Origin: Euborellia annulipes
Taxonomy: Eukaryota > Arthropoda > Insecta > Dermaptera > Anisolabididae
Assembly: GCA_023213315.1 (NCBI GenBank)
Contig: JAKCPI010028203.1
Span: forward strand, 1-64,000
Direction of reading: 5' to 3'
DNA: 64,000 bases
Each line of letters starts with the position of its first letter. Positions within the stretch are counted from its first letter, which is position 1. Both the position numbers and the translations under genes were made by a program. Positions 35,098 through 47,599 of the stretch are shown piece by piece. Below the pieces are notes generated by a model that ran no database searches, was not told where the DNA came from, and saw nothing but the letters and a program-made list of their open reading frames with translations.

Positions 35098-35618
35098 AAA
35101 AACGGAGGCTTTTATTTTTTGGCTTCTTCCGTTGTAAACTGCCAACGAACATTACTATTTTTTCCGACATTGTTCCCATTGCATCGAAAATCAGCCTTCG
35201 ATTGTCAAAGGAGAGATTTAGAGATGCGAAATGAACCAAAATTCGACTTTTCTCGTTAATTGAAAATCTAAACTTTATTATTGGCCTAAGAAAAATCAAA
35301 AGGGTGAGGTGCCCCCTCCGCCCCTCCCCCAGGGGGTGATAAAAGATGATGTTATAAATTTCTGGCTGATTTTTAAAGAAATTAAAAAGATATTATTTTC
35401 CTTGTGGAGAAGGAATAAAATTAAATTTTCGCTCTTTTTTCCTTGTTTACAGGCATAGAAGAAATTTGAAATATTTTTTCCTTCTTCCTCTTATTAAAAA
35501 ATAAATAAATATTTACTAGAAAAAGCACACTTTATTTTCTTATTAATTTACTAGATTAATCTACTTTGATAATGAATTATGACGTCACACGGTTCGTAGA
35601 TAAAATCAAAAGATAATT
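35098..35618. other. Unannotated intronic stretch
   Basis: Open frames on both strands (35056-35299) are short and unrecognised. Pyrimidine-rich DNA near 35310-35335. Confidence 0.35.
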
Positions 35619-35772
35619 TTTACTTTCTCTTACCTAAGTATATATGTAATATATATATAGAGAGAAAGTATTGGATTCATGTCAAAAATTCGATGTCGAG
35701 ATTTTGATGGATCTTCACGTTTTGAGGTCCCCTGAATCCAAAAAAGTGGTTTTCGCGACATGGTCTGTCTGT

Positions 35773-35811
<39 letters not shown>

Positions 35812-36302
35812 CAATTTTAAGCATGAAGGAATTGAGCTATGAGGCTGAAATTTTATATTTAAGTTAAACACCCCCCAGGACCGGAAAAATAAGCTTTTAA
35901 TCAAAATCGGCCAAAGAGTACTAGTACTTTACCGATGTACTTTTTCAGTTTTTTTTCGATTTTCTCAAAATTCGCTCTAACGATTTTGATTAAAATTCAA
36001 AAATCAATTATTTTTTAGATGCTCTTTCAAATGTATATTCTCGTTTTGCCCTCAAAATTGTTTGAAGCACACTTTACTCTTGTACTTCATAGGAAGAATA
36101 GGAGAAATGGTTGCCATGGTTACAAAATATAAATATTTTCCCATGTTTATAAATTTTACATCTTAATTCAAATGTTCCGTACTGCCGGGAACTAAATATA
36201 TGTCGACACGAAAAATCTGGTGTGACAAGCACAGAACACAACTTTCGATTACCGAAGGTAAGAGAAAGTTGTGTGCTGTGCGACAGTCACACCAGATTTT
36301 AT
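35619..36302 (+). mobile_element. Family A reference copy, essentially complete (~680 bp)
   Basis: Order: head hairpin (ACTTTCTCTTACC … agagagaaagtattgg); gatgtcgagattttgatgg; cctgaatccaaaaaagtgg; (TG)n at 35771-35810; gagctatgaggctgaaattt; aaatcggccaaagagtac; gaagcacactttactcttg; ggttgccatggttacaaaat; tail hairpin from aatctggtgtgacaagcac to gcgacagtcacaccagatt. The 5' ACTTTCTCTTACC recurs inverted (GGTAAGAGAAAGT) in the tail. No ORF and no flanking duplication. The architecture fits Helentron-derived HINE/DINE-1 elements; that is inference. Confidence 0.85.
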
Positions 36303-37087
36303 TTATTATTTTGACAATTGAAGACAATTTTTTGAATGAGAGAGAGAGGGGGGGGGGGGAGCTAAATGATCATAAAATTTGGCACCCTCGCCCATTCGCC
36401 CGCGTGCCCTTTTTAAGGGGGGGGGGGGTAAAAGGACCAATTTCTAAGAGCTTAACATTTGTCCAGCATAGGAAATCTCAATCCTTTCGCTAATTCTTAT
36501 TTGTTGTCTCTCTATAGAATTGATGTGAGTAGGGGGGAAAGATTTTCCTATTTTTTAGACTCTAACTCGTTTTGACTTTTTTTTTATTGAGATAACGTCG
36601 TGTTAAATTTAATTTAGAATTGTGAAATCAAAAACTTTGTTTATTATTCTGACCTAATTGAACTCTGGCATTTATTTATTTATTTATTTAATGATAATTA
36701 AATGTTATTGTAAATAATAGAGAGTTTAATAATAATATTGCAGCTCTCTATTTATGACGTCACCAGGCAGGCAAAAGGGGGGGTGGGGGGGGGGGGAGTT
36801 CGCCTCTCGCTAAACAGACCTTGATAATAAAAACAAAGATCTCTTCTTGTTGCATTGGCATATGAGCAAATTCAATAGAATTAATAAACCTAAAAATAAT
36901 AAATTTCTAGTCCAAGTCAAAGAGCCTCGTGATTGAGAAGATCGGCAAATACAGGGAGAGAAACAAAAAACGCAAATCTGATGATTCCTTCCTAATCTAC
37001 AAGATTGTATTGTAGATGGCAGAAATCGGAAATGCAACTAAGCTTAGGCCTGATCATTTTATCTTCTTCCGGCTCTAAGGGTGGGGG
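36303..37087. other. Intronic stretch with G-runs
   Basis: G-rich runs at 36347-36359, 36418-36429 and 36777-36797; (ATTT)n at 36670-36692. No gene. Confidence 0.4.
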
Positions 37088-37498
37088 CAGGGGCGGCGCG
37101 CCCACTAGGCGGACTAGGCGGTCGCCTAGGGCGGCAACCTGGAGAGGGCGGCAAAAAGGGGGAAAAAAATTTTGGTTCCACAAGCGGCACCCGAAAAAAA
37201 ATTTTGTTCTGCAGGCGGCAAAAATTTATCGTCTCTAAAAAAAAGTAAAAATTTAAAAAATTTTGCGTCTCTAACAAAAAGATAAAAAAATTTTGGTTCC
37301 GCGCAAGAGAAAATGTTCCGCGGGCGGGCACGGGAAAAAATTGGTTCCGCGAAAAAAAATTTCGCAGAAAAATTTTTGAGATCAGGAAAATTTTAAGGAG
37401 GGGGCGGCAATTTAAATTTTTAAAGTTTTTTTTTTGGGGGGGGGGGGGCGCAAAAAAATATCTTGCCTAGGGCGGCAGAATAGCTTGCGCCGGCCCTG
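37088..37498. mobile_element. hAT-like MITE with GC-rich ends, 411 bp
   Basis: Exact 8-bp duplication ggtggggg at 37080-37087 and 37499-37506. Ends CAGGGGCGGCGCG… and …TTGCGCCGGCCCTG. CCTAGGGCGGCA recurs near both ends. The element start at 63852 is related. Confidence 0.85.
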
Positions 37499-37726
37499 GG
37501 TGGGGGAAACTTGAGAAAGTTAAAAAGCATTTTATACGCAAACATTTTGTTGTATAACTAATAAAAGGTAAAAAATGATTTGTAATAAAATTACCTAAGA
37601 AAAGGAAAAACGTTTCTCTTTGCATCAGCCAAATAAATGACTTCTTACTTGAAACAAAAAGAAAAAATATTGAATATTTAGATTATAAATATAAAAATAA
37701 AATTTCTACTAAGAGAAAATAAAAAA

Positions 37727-37915
37727 ATCTGCTGTGACTGGTCGCACAGTCATCAGACGGTAATGAATGTTGTGTACTGTGCTTGTCACACCAGGTTTTT
37801 TGTGCCGTCATCCACATTTCCTATCAAGTCCAAGAGTAAAGTGTACCGGTACTTAAAACAATTTTGAAAGCAAAATGAGAATACAAGAGCTACAAGAGCA
37901 CTCAAAATGGAGTTT
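37727..37915 (-). mobile_element. Family A tail and partial body
   Basis: aatctgctgtgactggtcgc … cttgtcacaccaggttttt, then tcaagtccaagagtaaagtg and tttgaaagcaaaatgagaat. Diverged. Confidence 0.7.
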
Positions 37916-38820
37916 TTTTGTGGTTCTGAGCCGTAGAGAGCGCAGAGGATTGCATTGACCTCTCGGCTAACTAACAAAGGCCTGGGTTCTTATTTAACCA
38001 TTTGATTAGCTTAACTAGAACTGACAAGTCAACGAGAATTGTTAGCAAACAAAAAGAAGCTAGTTCTGATCTTTGTTAATTATATCTACAAAATTTATTT
38101 GCATGCACAATTGCATAGTTGCGTGCAAGTGAAATGAATTTAAAACCTCCATCCTTGAATAAACATTCGAAATGATATAAAATTTGAAAGGAACAGAGAA
38201 GAGAAGAGCATTGACTTGATTTATGTTTACATAACATGTATGTGTTAATAAAAGAGAGGGCTCATGTAGGCACTCTCGGTGTATTTGCCAATTGTACGTT
38301 GAACTTTGTCAGACAGTCAATAACCTGTTTGAAATGAATGCCTCTCTACTCTGCTCTCCTGTACTGTACATACAGTATGTCTGTCTGTCTGCGTTAGAAA
38401 GAGAACAGAGTTTCTCAAGAATGCTGACGCCGCCGACATTGCTAAATAAGGCAGCCTTGCAGAAATGTAACAACAACAAAATGGAATCTTTAAAATTAAA
38501 ATCTGCCCGTCAAGCATTTCTCATATGGTGGAGCATTATGAAATTGAGAGAGAGACGAGAGACGACGAGTAGGTCACCCAACCAACCATTAATGGACAAG
38601 TTAGCATCTAGGGGTAGATCCATTTGTCTGGATTGTCTTGAATTTGCACAGTTATTTCCCAATTGGTGAAGAGTTAAGAGGCAAGACTTTCTTCTTTCTA
38701 CTCACAGGTCACAAGCGTGATTATTCAATTTGGCAACATCGAGGAGCAAACATTCTTTCCTTTCCTATCAATATTTACTCCATTTATCTAAAGTTTGATG
38801 GGTGCTTAGGATGAAGTAAA
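37916..38820. other. Unannotated intronic stretch
   Basis: A plus-strand open frame of 125 codons (38292-38669) has no recognisable domain and no splice context that I trust. tRNA-like words (ctcggctaact, ctgggttctta) at 37960-37990 are too weak to call. Confidence 0.35.
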
Positions 38821-39663
38821 AAATTCTGGTCGCACAGCACCTAACTTTCTCTTCCCTGCGTTGTGTTGTGTGCTTTTTGTGTCAACATATTTAGTTCCCG
38901 TACCATCGTACGGTACGTTAGAATTGAAGAGGTACAATTTATAATATTTATATTCTGGTGCCAAGGCAACAGAAGTACAGGAGTAAAGTGTGCTTCAAGC
39001 AATTTTGAGAGCAAAATGAGATTATTTATTTTAAAAAGTATCTAAAAAATAATTCATTTCTGAATTTTAATCAAAATCGTTGGAGCTTGTTCTGGGGGCC
39101 CCATCTTGTGGGTACGTGGATGGCGACCACGAGTTGCCCTAGCTGGGACTGGCAGTACTTTTTTTTGCATGCCAGTCTCTTTCCTTCTATATTTATATAT
39201 AGACGGCGTCAGACCGTGCGATGGGCCGGCCTGTTCTATTCCTTCCGGGATGCAAAAACCCCCTCCGCCGACCCCGCACCGCGGAATTAAGGCGAAGAAG
39301 AAGAAGAAGAAGAATCAAAATCCATGGAGTGAATTTTGAGAAAATCGAAAAAAAAAAAAAAAAAAAAAAAACTGAAAAAGTGCATCAGTAAAGTTCTAGG
39401 ACTCTTTGGTCGAATTTGTTAAAAAGCTTCGAGTTACGTCCCAGGGGGTTATTTATCTTAAATATAGAATTTCAACCTCCTAGCTCTTTTCGTTTTTGAG
39501 ATATTTTGTTCACACACACACACACACACACACACACCATATGGCGAAAACCACTTTTTTTGATTCAGGGGACCTCAAAACGTGTATATCCATCAAAATC
39601 TCGACATCGAATTTTTGACATGAATCCAATAGGCTACATATACAAAGGTAAGAGGAAGTCAAA
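38821..39663 (-). mobile_element. Family A copy, near full, interrupted by SINE B
   Basis: Tail, body and head (gacatcgaatttttgacatg … ggtaagaggaagtc) can be followed across a SINE at 39087-39312. (CA)n at 39513-39537 and A23 at 39349. Confidence 0.8.
39087..39312 (+). mobile_element. SINE family B, full length
   Basis: An 18-bp imperfect duplication (aatcaaaatcgttggagc at 39069-39086, aatcaaaatccatggagt at 39313-39330). The 5S-like head gggtacgtggatggcgacc is present and the tail is (AAG)n. Confidence 0.82.
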
Positions 39664-40221
39664 ATTAATGAGTGCAAAGGGAGAGAGAGGTCTTATCGTT
39701 AACTCTCCAAAAGGGGAGAGAGGAGAGTGACCTAAAAAAATGTGCAATACAGCACATGAAAATATATTTATTAATTGGCATATTTTCATATGTGTTGACC
39801 TTTAAGTCAACCCAATTGAATAGCAACGCTCACTCTACGAGATATATAATTAAATAAAAAACATTCTTTTTTCAATATATCATTTGTGTTTGTGTTTATC
39901 AATCAAGGTTTGTATTTTAAATGTAATTAGACTCGAAATGACATTGACATTTGTCTGGTTTGCATTTTCGTTCAAGTGAAAGTTAATTTTTTTTTGTAAA
40001 AGGAAAACTGGAAACCCTAGGAGGGGGAGGGGAGGGATTGCAATCTTAAACCTATTGATTAGTAACAGGCAAAATGATGTATTCTTAAAACTAAACCAAT
40101 GACCGATAGATCTTCGTTTAGAACAATTTAGAAGATGGCGCAGGCAGAGATAAAGTCTGTGCCACAAGTGCCTGGCCTGATATGCTCGGGGGTGGAGCTC
40201 TCGAGGTTTTTTGTGTTGTAT
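39664..40221. other. Unannotated intronic stretch
   Basis: aggggagagagg-type repeats at 39680-39730; otherwise nothing recognised. Confidence 0.35.
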
Positions 40222-40826
40222 TTTTACTTTCTCTTATTTAATGTACCGTATATAGTGCATGTCAACAGTTCGATGTCGAAATTTTGAGGAAAATACACGT
40301 TTTGAAGCCCTCTAAGTCCAAAAATATGGGTCCCGCAAAATCGAATGTTGTCTGACTGTGTGTGTGTGTGTGTTCAAAATAAAGCAAAAAGGAAATGTGC
40401 TAGGAGGTTGAAATTTTATATTTAAATCAGGTACCGACTCCTCTGGGACGTGGCTCGAAGCTTTTGAACAAAATCGACCAAAGAGTCCTAGAACTTTACT
40501 GATGCACTTTTTCAGGTCGATTTTCTCAAAATTCGCTCTAAAAATCAATTATTTTTTAGACGCTCTTTCAAATGTATATTCTCATTTTGCTCTCAAAATT
40601 GTTTGAAGCACACTTTACTCTTGTACTTCATAGGAAAGATAGGAGAAATGGTTGCCATGGTAACAAAATATAAATATTTTCCCATGCTTATAAATTTTAC
40701 ATCTTGAATTTTAATATATCGGTGGAAACTAAATATATCTCGACACCAAAAAATCTGGTGTGACAAGCACACAACACAACTTTCAATTACCGAAGGTAAG
40801 AGAAAGGTGTGTAAAACCAGATTTTA
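40222..40826 (+). mobile_element. Family A copy, near full length
   Basis: Head actttctcttatttaatgta, gatgtcgaaattttgagga, (TG)n at 40358-40373, body with ggttgccatggtaac, and a shortened tail (aatctggtgtgacaagcac … ggtaagagaaaggtgtg). Confidence 0.85.
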
Positions 40827-41162
40827 TTGAATCAATTTAATTTTAAAATGGCAAGGAAATTTAATTTTCTTTTACACTCTCTATTAATTAAAAGGAGAAT
40901 AAACAAAGTCGCTTGTTATCGTTGAATTGTTTGTTATTGTTGTTGTTGTTTATTCAAAATGATATTTTCTTAAAAGTTGCAAATATTCTCACATGACTAA
41001 TCTTCTAACTGTTCCATCATAAAAGGTCACTTCTCTCTCTTACGGCTCCATGAACATCACAATTCATTATCTTTGATAAAAATAAATGTTAGTTAGGCCC
41101 TTTGATGATGTTTAAATGTCACTCAACACTCCGAATCTTTAACTGCAAAGTTTGGCTTTTTT
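40827..41162. other. Unannotated intronic stretch
   Basis: (TTG)n at 40934-40952; AT-rich. Confidence 0.35.
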
Positions 41163-41346
41163 GTGTTTATTAAAGCTTTTGTGGTTTGTATTATGGGAAT
41201 TTTTAATTTTAGACCACATTTTGTTATTAATTATTTATTAAAAATATATAAATACTGTACAACGTTTCGACAGCCGAGATTTCACTTGAGTCGAAGCAAG
41301 AGCACACTGCTTGATAACGGCTGCAGAATAAGTACAGTATTTATAA
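41163..41346. repeat. Partial copy of family I
   Basis: gtgtttattaaagcttttgt, gaccacattttgttattaat, ctgtacaacgtttcgacagc and cttgagtcgaagcaaga match 3350-3520 closely. The right half of the element is absent. Confidence 0.7.
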
Positions 41347-42871
41347 ATAGCACTGGCCTGCAAAAGAAATTTTTTTTTTCAGCTGAATGTAATATTTTTT
41401 ATGATTTATTTGTTTGTTAGTGTGCTGAATCCAGAACTGATCAGCATTTCCCTCCATCGCGTAAGCTTAGTTTTTTTTTTTCACAAAACATGGGTTCTTG
41501 GGGGAACCTCCGATCCCGCTTTCGCTCTGCATCTTGAGTTTCCCGCCAGAGCACCCAACAATAATCTCTTGGCATGTTGCCGTGCCATCTTCCTTGGTAT
41601 CGCTTTCCCTGGTGAAATCTTTCACCCTCTTCTTTATGGGAAATTAACTTTGAAGCTCATTTTTTCCCCGGGGGTTCAGGCCAGTCATTTTTAGTCCAAT
41701 GGCGATCTCTGAATCGAGTGACCCACAAGCTCAGGATGCAGGGATAGTGGTGTGTCAGTCTGCTGTTCCAACAACAAAGTTAGTATTTTGAAGATTCCAC
41801 AAGCCACCCAGCAATGTTCTTGATAGTTCAATTTCTAAAGAATCACAGAAAAATCATTATAGTTTTATTTTGTTACTTGGCACAGTACATTCGCCACAAA
41901 TAAAACAAAAGTTATTTGCCATTTAGGTCTTGAACCACCTGTAAAGTGTGAGATCGCAGCTTTATACCGAGAGACAGTGTTAAGGTCATGTCCTTTTTAG
42001 CCAATCAGAGAGCTTGTTTTGGACTCTGGGTAATGTGAGAGATAAATTTAGAAGGACACTCCTGCTTCCCCTTACAAAAAAGCCTGGCGAGAGGAAATGT
42101 TTTAAATATTTTTCCCAGTTTCAGGGATTAAAAAACTGTAAGAAACAGTGAAAACAAATTCCAGTTTTTAATTGACCTCGCAATATCAGATGTCGAAAAA
42201 GATTTAAAAAATTCCTTTTTCAGAGGATTATTATGAAATAATTATTATGCGTGAGTTCCTAAATAATTTATTAATTTATTAGGGATGGATGCTGAGAAAA
42301 TGGTGCCCACTACGTAGGCCTAGGTCTTGTGTTCCAAATAGGAAGAAATTCTCTTTCTGAGAGAGGAGATTTTAATCTTTCCCCTTGATTAATCATTAAC
42401 AAAATTAACATTTCCAAGCAAATCCCCGGGGAAAGTGGAAATCAAACAAACAACAAGAGCCTAATGGTTGATTAAAAGAGCAACTAACTCTTCCTTCAAC
42501 TAATCAAATAATTTCTCTATTTGGTTGGAGTGTCCACTCAATTCTATTCCTAACTCACTATCCAGGAACTTTATCCATTTATTCCATTTAAAGGGGAAAT
42601 GAGCGCAACTCGATGATAATAAGGGTAATGAGCCAAATCGTGACAGAGAGTTTTGTTATAAACAAACAACAAACAGAGAGAGTAGAGCATGTCCTAGAAG
42701 GCTTTCCTTCCTTCTCCGCCTTTGTTTACATTCTGCATTTATTTATTTATTTATTTTTGATTCCGTTTGTTTCACTCGAAATAATAAGAGGGAGAAAGAG
42801 AGAATAAAATAAAAATATTTTAGAAGGCATTTCGTTTTTTGAAGAAATAAACCTACGAAAGTAGAATTTGT
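41347..42871. other. Unannotated intronic stretch
   Basis: A 97-codon plus frame (41401-41694) in GC-richer DNA (41500-41660) has no recognisable similarity. (ATTT)n at 42737-42757. No gene called. Confidence 0.35.
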
Positions 42872-43245
42872 TTTTACTTTCTCTTACCTATATATGAAAT
42901 AAATAGAGAGAAAGTAGCTATTGGTTTCGTGTCAAAAATTATATGTCGAGATTTTGAAGGATATACACGTTTTGAGGTACCCTGGTCTGTGTGTTTGTAT
43001 TCAATTTAAAACATGGAGTAATTGAGCTACGAGGATGGAATTTTATATGTAAGTTAGGCGTTTAAACAAAATTGGCCTCAAACTACTAGTAGGCTGATGG
43101 ACTTTTCAGTTTTTTTTCTATTTTTCAAAACGATTTTGATTGACATTCAAAATCAATAATTTTTTAGATGCTCTTTAAAATATATGCTCTCATTTTGCTC
43201 TCAAAATTGTTTGAAGTACACTTTAAAGTACTTAAGAAGAATTTT
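42872..43245 (+). mobile_element. Family A copy, truncated before the tail
   Basis: Head actttctcttacctatatat … agagagaaagtagctattgg, body to caaaattgtttgaagtacac. No microsatellite and no tail hairpin. Confidence 0.8.
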
Positions 43246-43508
43246 GAGAGAATTCAAGAGAAGAGAAGGCTCCCTGTCATTTTAAGGTTGGACAGAACAT
43301 GTGGCAGAAGGCAAATTCACTTTTTATCGCCCACACAATGGACCGAGTGCTTGGACAATGGATTAATTAGAAATTAAAGGTGAAATAAATGGCCAGGATG
43401 AATCTCTGGGGCTGAAGCTTGTGGATAATTTCCCTGCAAAGAAAAGTTTCTGTGGCAAATTTAAGACCAAAAGGGGCGTCGACTTGCAGGGTTTGCAGAT
43501 AGAGATTT

Positions 43509-43668
43509 CATTTTTTTTTTTAACACTCACACTTGTTTCCCATTCACACTCACACACACATTCGTCCAGGCATTCTTATTTAAGCCATTTGGTATCCAAA
43601 TGGGACTGGCTGGGATCCGAACCCGCGATTCTTGGTATACGAGGCCTACACCAAGCCCGAGGGCCAAC
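43509..43668 (-). mobile_element. SINE family C, internally shortened
   Basis: A tail as T11, cacactcacacacacattcg, ccaggcattcttatttaagc, ggatccgaacccgcg (B box on minus) and ctacaccaagcccgagggcc. The middle block is missing. Confidence 0.75.
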
Positions 43669-45004
43669 AAGAAATTCTATTAAGGAATCTGCTTTTGCCC
43701 CTTGGAGAAGGCAATTTGTGATAATAAATAAATACCTGTTAAACGACCTTTATACTATATTGAGAATTGACAGTGTAAGATGTCAATAGAAGAATAATAA
43801 CAATCGAGGCACAGGAGCAGAATAGCTAACAAAATAATTTATTTCTTCTCTCTTAATTAAATAAAAAAAATAAATTAAACTCGAGTGATAATATCAATAC
43901 AAGAGTTGGTTGACCCCAAGAAGCCGCCGTGACTAATTGGTCTGTCCACGCTTAAAGCCTTTTCTCTCCTTCTTTGTGTGCACTGTGCATTCCCATTTAA
44001 TGATCAATTCATTTGCGCCAATATGACAATCTAGGCTTCAAAGTTTAAGGAAAAGAGTGGCCTAGAGTGGATTAACAAAGAAACCAATGATGTTTTTGAC
44101 TTTCATTAAAATAAAATAAATTTATTTATGAATATGGGATAAATGGTTTGGGCGTTCCGCATTTGCTAAACAGAAAAAAAGTCAGGCCCTCGCGGGAGCC
44201 GAACCCACAATCCCCAATTCTTTTCCCCCTCGCCCTTTCATTTGGCTCTTCATATAGCTGACGAGTATTGAATAGGCCAAGAACACCCAAAGGACGACCA
44301 AATGGTAATAATTTTCGCTAACTGCTCAAGTCAGAGGTGCTGAGTTTATAAATTAAAGCATGGGATAGAAACGTCGCGGCGTTTCGACTTGCGCAAGTTT
44401 CTTTTTCGGTTTACAAATTTAAATTAAGAACGCGAAATGGATATTCTCTAAATTGTATTCAATTTCAAAGAGAAACAAAGATGGGCGGTTGTCCGCAGAT
44501 CAGATAGGAGAGGGAGGAGGCAGCTAGTTGGTTAGCGCCTACGGTTTAAAACTGAATAAAAGAGTTGCTGAGAAAGGTCAATTGTACTGAGTATTTTTTT
44601 TTTTGTGTTCCACGGTGTTATTATTTATTTTATTGACCCTATTGAACGCACTCTCGGGCTTCAACCTTCAAGCCACGCCCTTGATACGCAAATAGCTACT
44701 CAGAATTAGAGCTTTATGTACTATTTATATTTATCTTTACTTTCTTTAGGGGATGGGGAAGGATCTTCTTCGGATCTTCACCTCACCTACCATCTAGACG
44801 GAAGTACAGTGCACCCCCCCCCCCCCATGACTGAAGATGGACAAATAAATTTCGATTTAAATAAGCGCCGGAGTCGAAAAGGATTATATCCTAGGCGGAG
44901 GAAGAAAGAGCAGAGCGTCCAGGGAATAAATGCTTTTAGTCTTCCTTGGCTGACTCCATCCCACACATTTATAAATAGCCAGTATAATAATTGTAGATTC
45001 AAAT
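43669..45004. other. Intronic stretch with SINE relic
   Basis: At 44180-44215 aggccctcgcgggagccgaa is a B-box complement like that at 1990. C13 at 44814-44826. No gene. Confidence 0.4.
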
Positions 45005-45112
45005 GAATATTCATCGGACTGCCTGGGACCCGAACCCGCACCGCTTGGCTTTAATATTATCAATATTGACATTTGTCACTATCTTTAACCTCCCAGCCAT
45101 CGGGAAGCCCGT
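45005..45112 (-). repeat. tRNA-derived SINE relic (C-related)
   Basis: atcggactgcctgggacccg (B box complement GGACCCGAACCC) and ctcccagccatcgggaagcc. The middle is diverged from family C. Similar to 26830-26935. Confidence 0.55.
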
Positions 45113-45289
45113 ATTCAATGCAAAAAATTGAAATTTCAATAAATGGACGAAGATCGTTGGCCCAAAAAGAGGATGGGTGGCCCAGAATAAGAAGGCTGTT
45201 GAACGTTCACCGGAATAAATCGAGATATTGAATTTTTTTTTAAAGTTTAAATGGCCCTCAACACCTGAAAAACTATACTTTTTATTTTT

Positions 45290-45402
45290 TTTATTTAAGG
45301 TCTTTTTAGCCAATTCAAATGGAATCGCATGAGAAGGGATGCGAACCCCTGACCCCTAGGACAAGAAGCAAGAACTCTTCCACTGACCTGGGATCCAAGG
45401 GG
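45290..45402 (-). repeat. tRNA-like SINE relic
   Basis: gggatgcgaacccctgaccc holds a B box complement. aaggtctttttagcc matches fragments at 8390 and 25135. Confidence 0.5.
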
Positions 45403-45422
45403 GAGACTACAAATTAAATTTA

Positions 45423-46362
45423 AAAAATCTCGTGTGATGGTCGCACCAGATTTTTCAAGTCGACATATATTTAGTTTCCGACAGTAGGGTTCAATTTAAT
45501 TCAAGATGTAAAATTTATAAGGGAAGCCCCTCGGGGCTTGGCGTAGAGGTTAGCGTGCTAACCTCGTATACCAAACATCGCGGGTTCGGACCCCAGGTAG
45601 TCCGATGATTTTATTTAAGCCATTTGGATACCAAATGGTTTAAATAAGAATGCCTGGACCCTAATATAGAAAAATTCATAAATAACGGTTATCGTCAAAG
45701 TCTTATATGGCCTAAGTTGCCGAAAAGACTGTGTGAATGTGTGTGTGAATGAGAAAAAAGTGTGAATGTTTAAGTATGGGAAAATATTTATATTTTGTTA
45801 CCATGGCAACCATTTCTCACATCCCTTATATGGAGTACAAGAGTAAAGGGGACAAATGAGAATATACATTTTAAAGAGAATCTAAAAAATAGTTGATTTA
45901 TAAATTCGTTGAGGAAATTTTGAGAAAATCGAAAAAAACTGAAAAAATACATCAGTAAAGTACTAGTAGTTTTTCTCTGATAATGTTCAAAAGCATATTT
46001 TTACGCCCTAGGTGGGTGCCTTTACTATATGTTAATATATAGAGAGAGAAAGTATTGGATTCATGTCAAAAATTCGATGTCGAGATTTTGATGGATATAC
46101 ACGTTTTGAGGTCGCCTGAATCCAAAAAAGTGCTTTTCGTGACATGGTCTGTCTGTTTGTGTTCAATTTTAAGCATGAAGGAATTGAGCTACGAGGTTGA
46201 ATATATTTAAATTTTGTACCCTCCTGGACCGTGAAAATGATTTTTTGGATTCAGGGGACCTCAAAACGTGTATATCCATCAAAAACTCGACATCGAATTT
46301 TTGACATGAATCCAATACTTTCTCTCTAAATATAAATACATATATTACGAGAAAGTAAAAAA
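45423..46362. mobile_element. Composite of family A pieces in both orientations, with SINE C
   Basis: Minus-strand tail and body (45423-46020), then a plus-strand head (46023-46240: agagagaaagtattggattc onward), then again a minus-strand head (46243-46362) ending acgagaaagtaaaaa. The plus and minus heads face each other around 46240. A SINE lies at 45526-45770. Confidence 0.75.
45526..45770 (+). mobile_element. SINE family C inside family A
   Basis: ggcttggcgtagaggttagc, GGGTTCGGACCCC, atgattttatttaagccatt and the GTGTGAATG tail, but almost no A tail. It interrupts the family A body just after gatgtaaaatttataa, the same site used by the copy at 26014. Confidence 0.85.
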
Positions 46363-47599
46363 AAATACAATAAATAAACAGAAAGTAAATAAATAAATAA
46401 ATAAAAAAGTTTGTTTATGTTTGGAATTACGTCAGAAGAAAGTAGAAAAATGATCTCATGATTTTCTCCTTTGAGATTTCTTTAAATAGTAGAAAGTACG
46501 TATTGGGAGGCCTCTACTTAAATAATAACAAAAAACACTTCTTATCTCTCTCTTATCAATTTGCATTGCATTTAAAAAAGATGACGTAAGAAAGAGTGTG
46601 TTTAGTGAACGTTTTTAATCTGAGTGAACAAACTATGTCACTCAACAAGGAAAAGCGCTAAAAACTTGAAATTGGATACCCTGCTGAACAAAATTGACCG
46701 AAAATAGTATAATATTTATTGGAATAAATGTCCTTCAAAAAAGCCTACAGTCAGAGCTAAAAGAGAGTAGCCGAAGGAGCTGTGGGCTTGCTAGAAAAGC
46801 AAATTTGCTTTTGTTAATCAGTCCGTCAATATTACGTTATGAGATCTAAGATTTATAAATCAAAGGGTAAAGAAACGAGAAAGAGGGAGAGAGAGAGAGA
46901 GAGAGAGAAAGGAAATAAGACAGACAATTTGACATTTACGCTCTCTTTCTCTCTTATTTTGCATCTAGGTCTACAGAGAGACTTTCATACTAAAAAATGA
47001 ATAAATTTCCTTATTACTTATTAACGATCATTCGAAAGGGACAGACAGGCAAGCAAATTCCAACTTTGAAGATTTTGATGATGAGAGGGGGAGACATTTG
47101 AGAGCATTGGCTTCTGACTGCACCCGGAAATCCGGATGGCATTAATCCCGCAAATAAATAAATAAAAAGAGAGCGCGACATTGCATAATGAGAGCAATTA
47201 ACTCGTAGCTCGTAGCTCGTAGTCGTGGGAGGCACTCTTTCATAAAAGAAAGCTTTTGCGAAATCTTTTGTCTATAGGTACGATAGATAGACCTACACGT
47301 TTCTCTTAATCCCACTATCGCCACGCCCAAATGGGTTCCGATTCACTTCTTTTAATAGAGCATTAATTCTTTCCAGAATTCAGAAGAAATTCATCTTAAT
47401 CAAAAAGCTTTATTCATGTGTGTGTGTGAGTAGCTAGCTATTTTATTTGATAATAGGCCAATCTCTCGCAACTTTATCGGAGAAATATAAGAAGCAACAT
47501 CTTTAAAAACCCAGTAATAATCGCCACGTTTGTCTCTAGCTTTGGTTTAAATTTTACGTAGCCCACGTGTCAAACGATGATCCTATATAGACCTAAAAA
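46363..47599. other. Intronic stretch with microsatellites
   Basis: (AAAT)n at 46385-46405, (GA)n at 46884-46908, tandem ctcgtag at 47203-47222. No gene. Confidence 0.4.

Noticed and set aside
37080..37506. CpG-rich block considered as a CpG-island promoter
   Set aside because: It is bounded by an exact 8-bp duplication and inverted ends, so it is a hAT-like MITE.
38292..38669. 125-codon plus-strand frame
   Set aside because: No domain, low-complexity ends and no splice signals that I trust.
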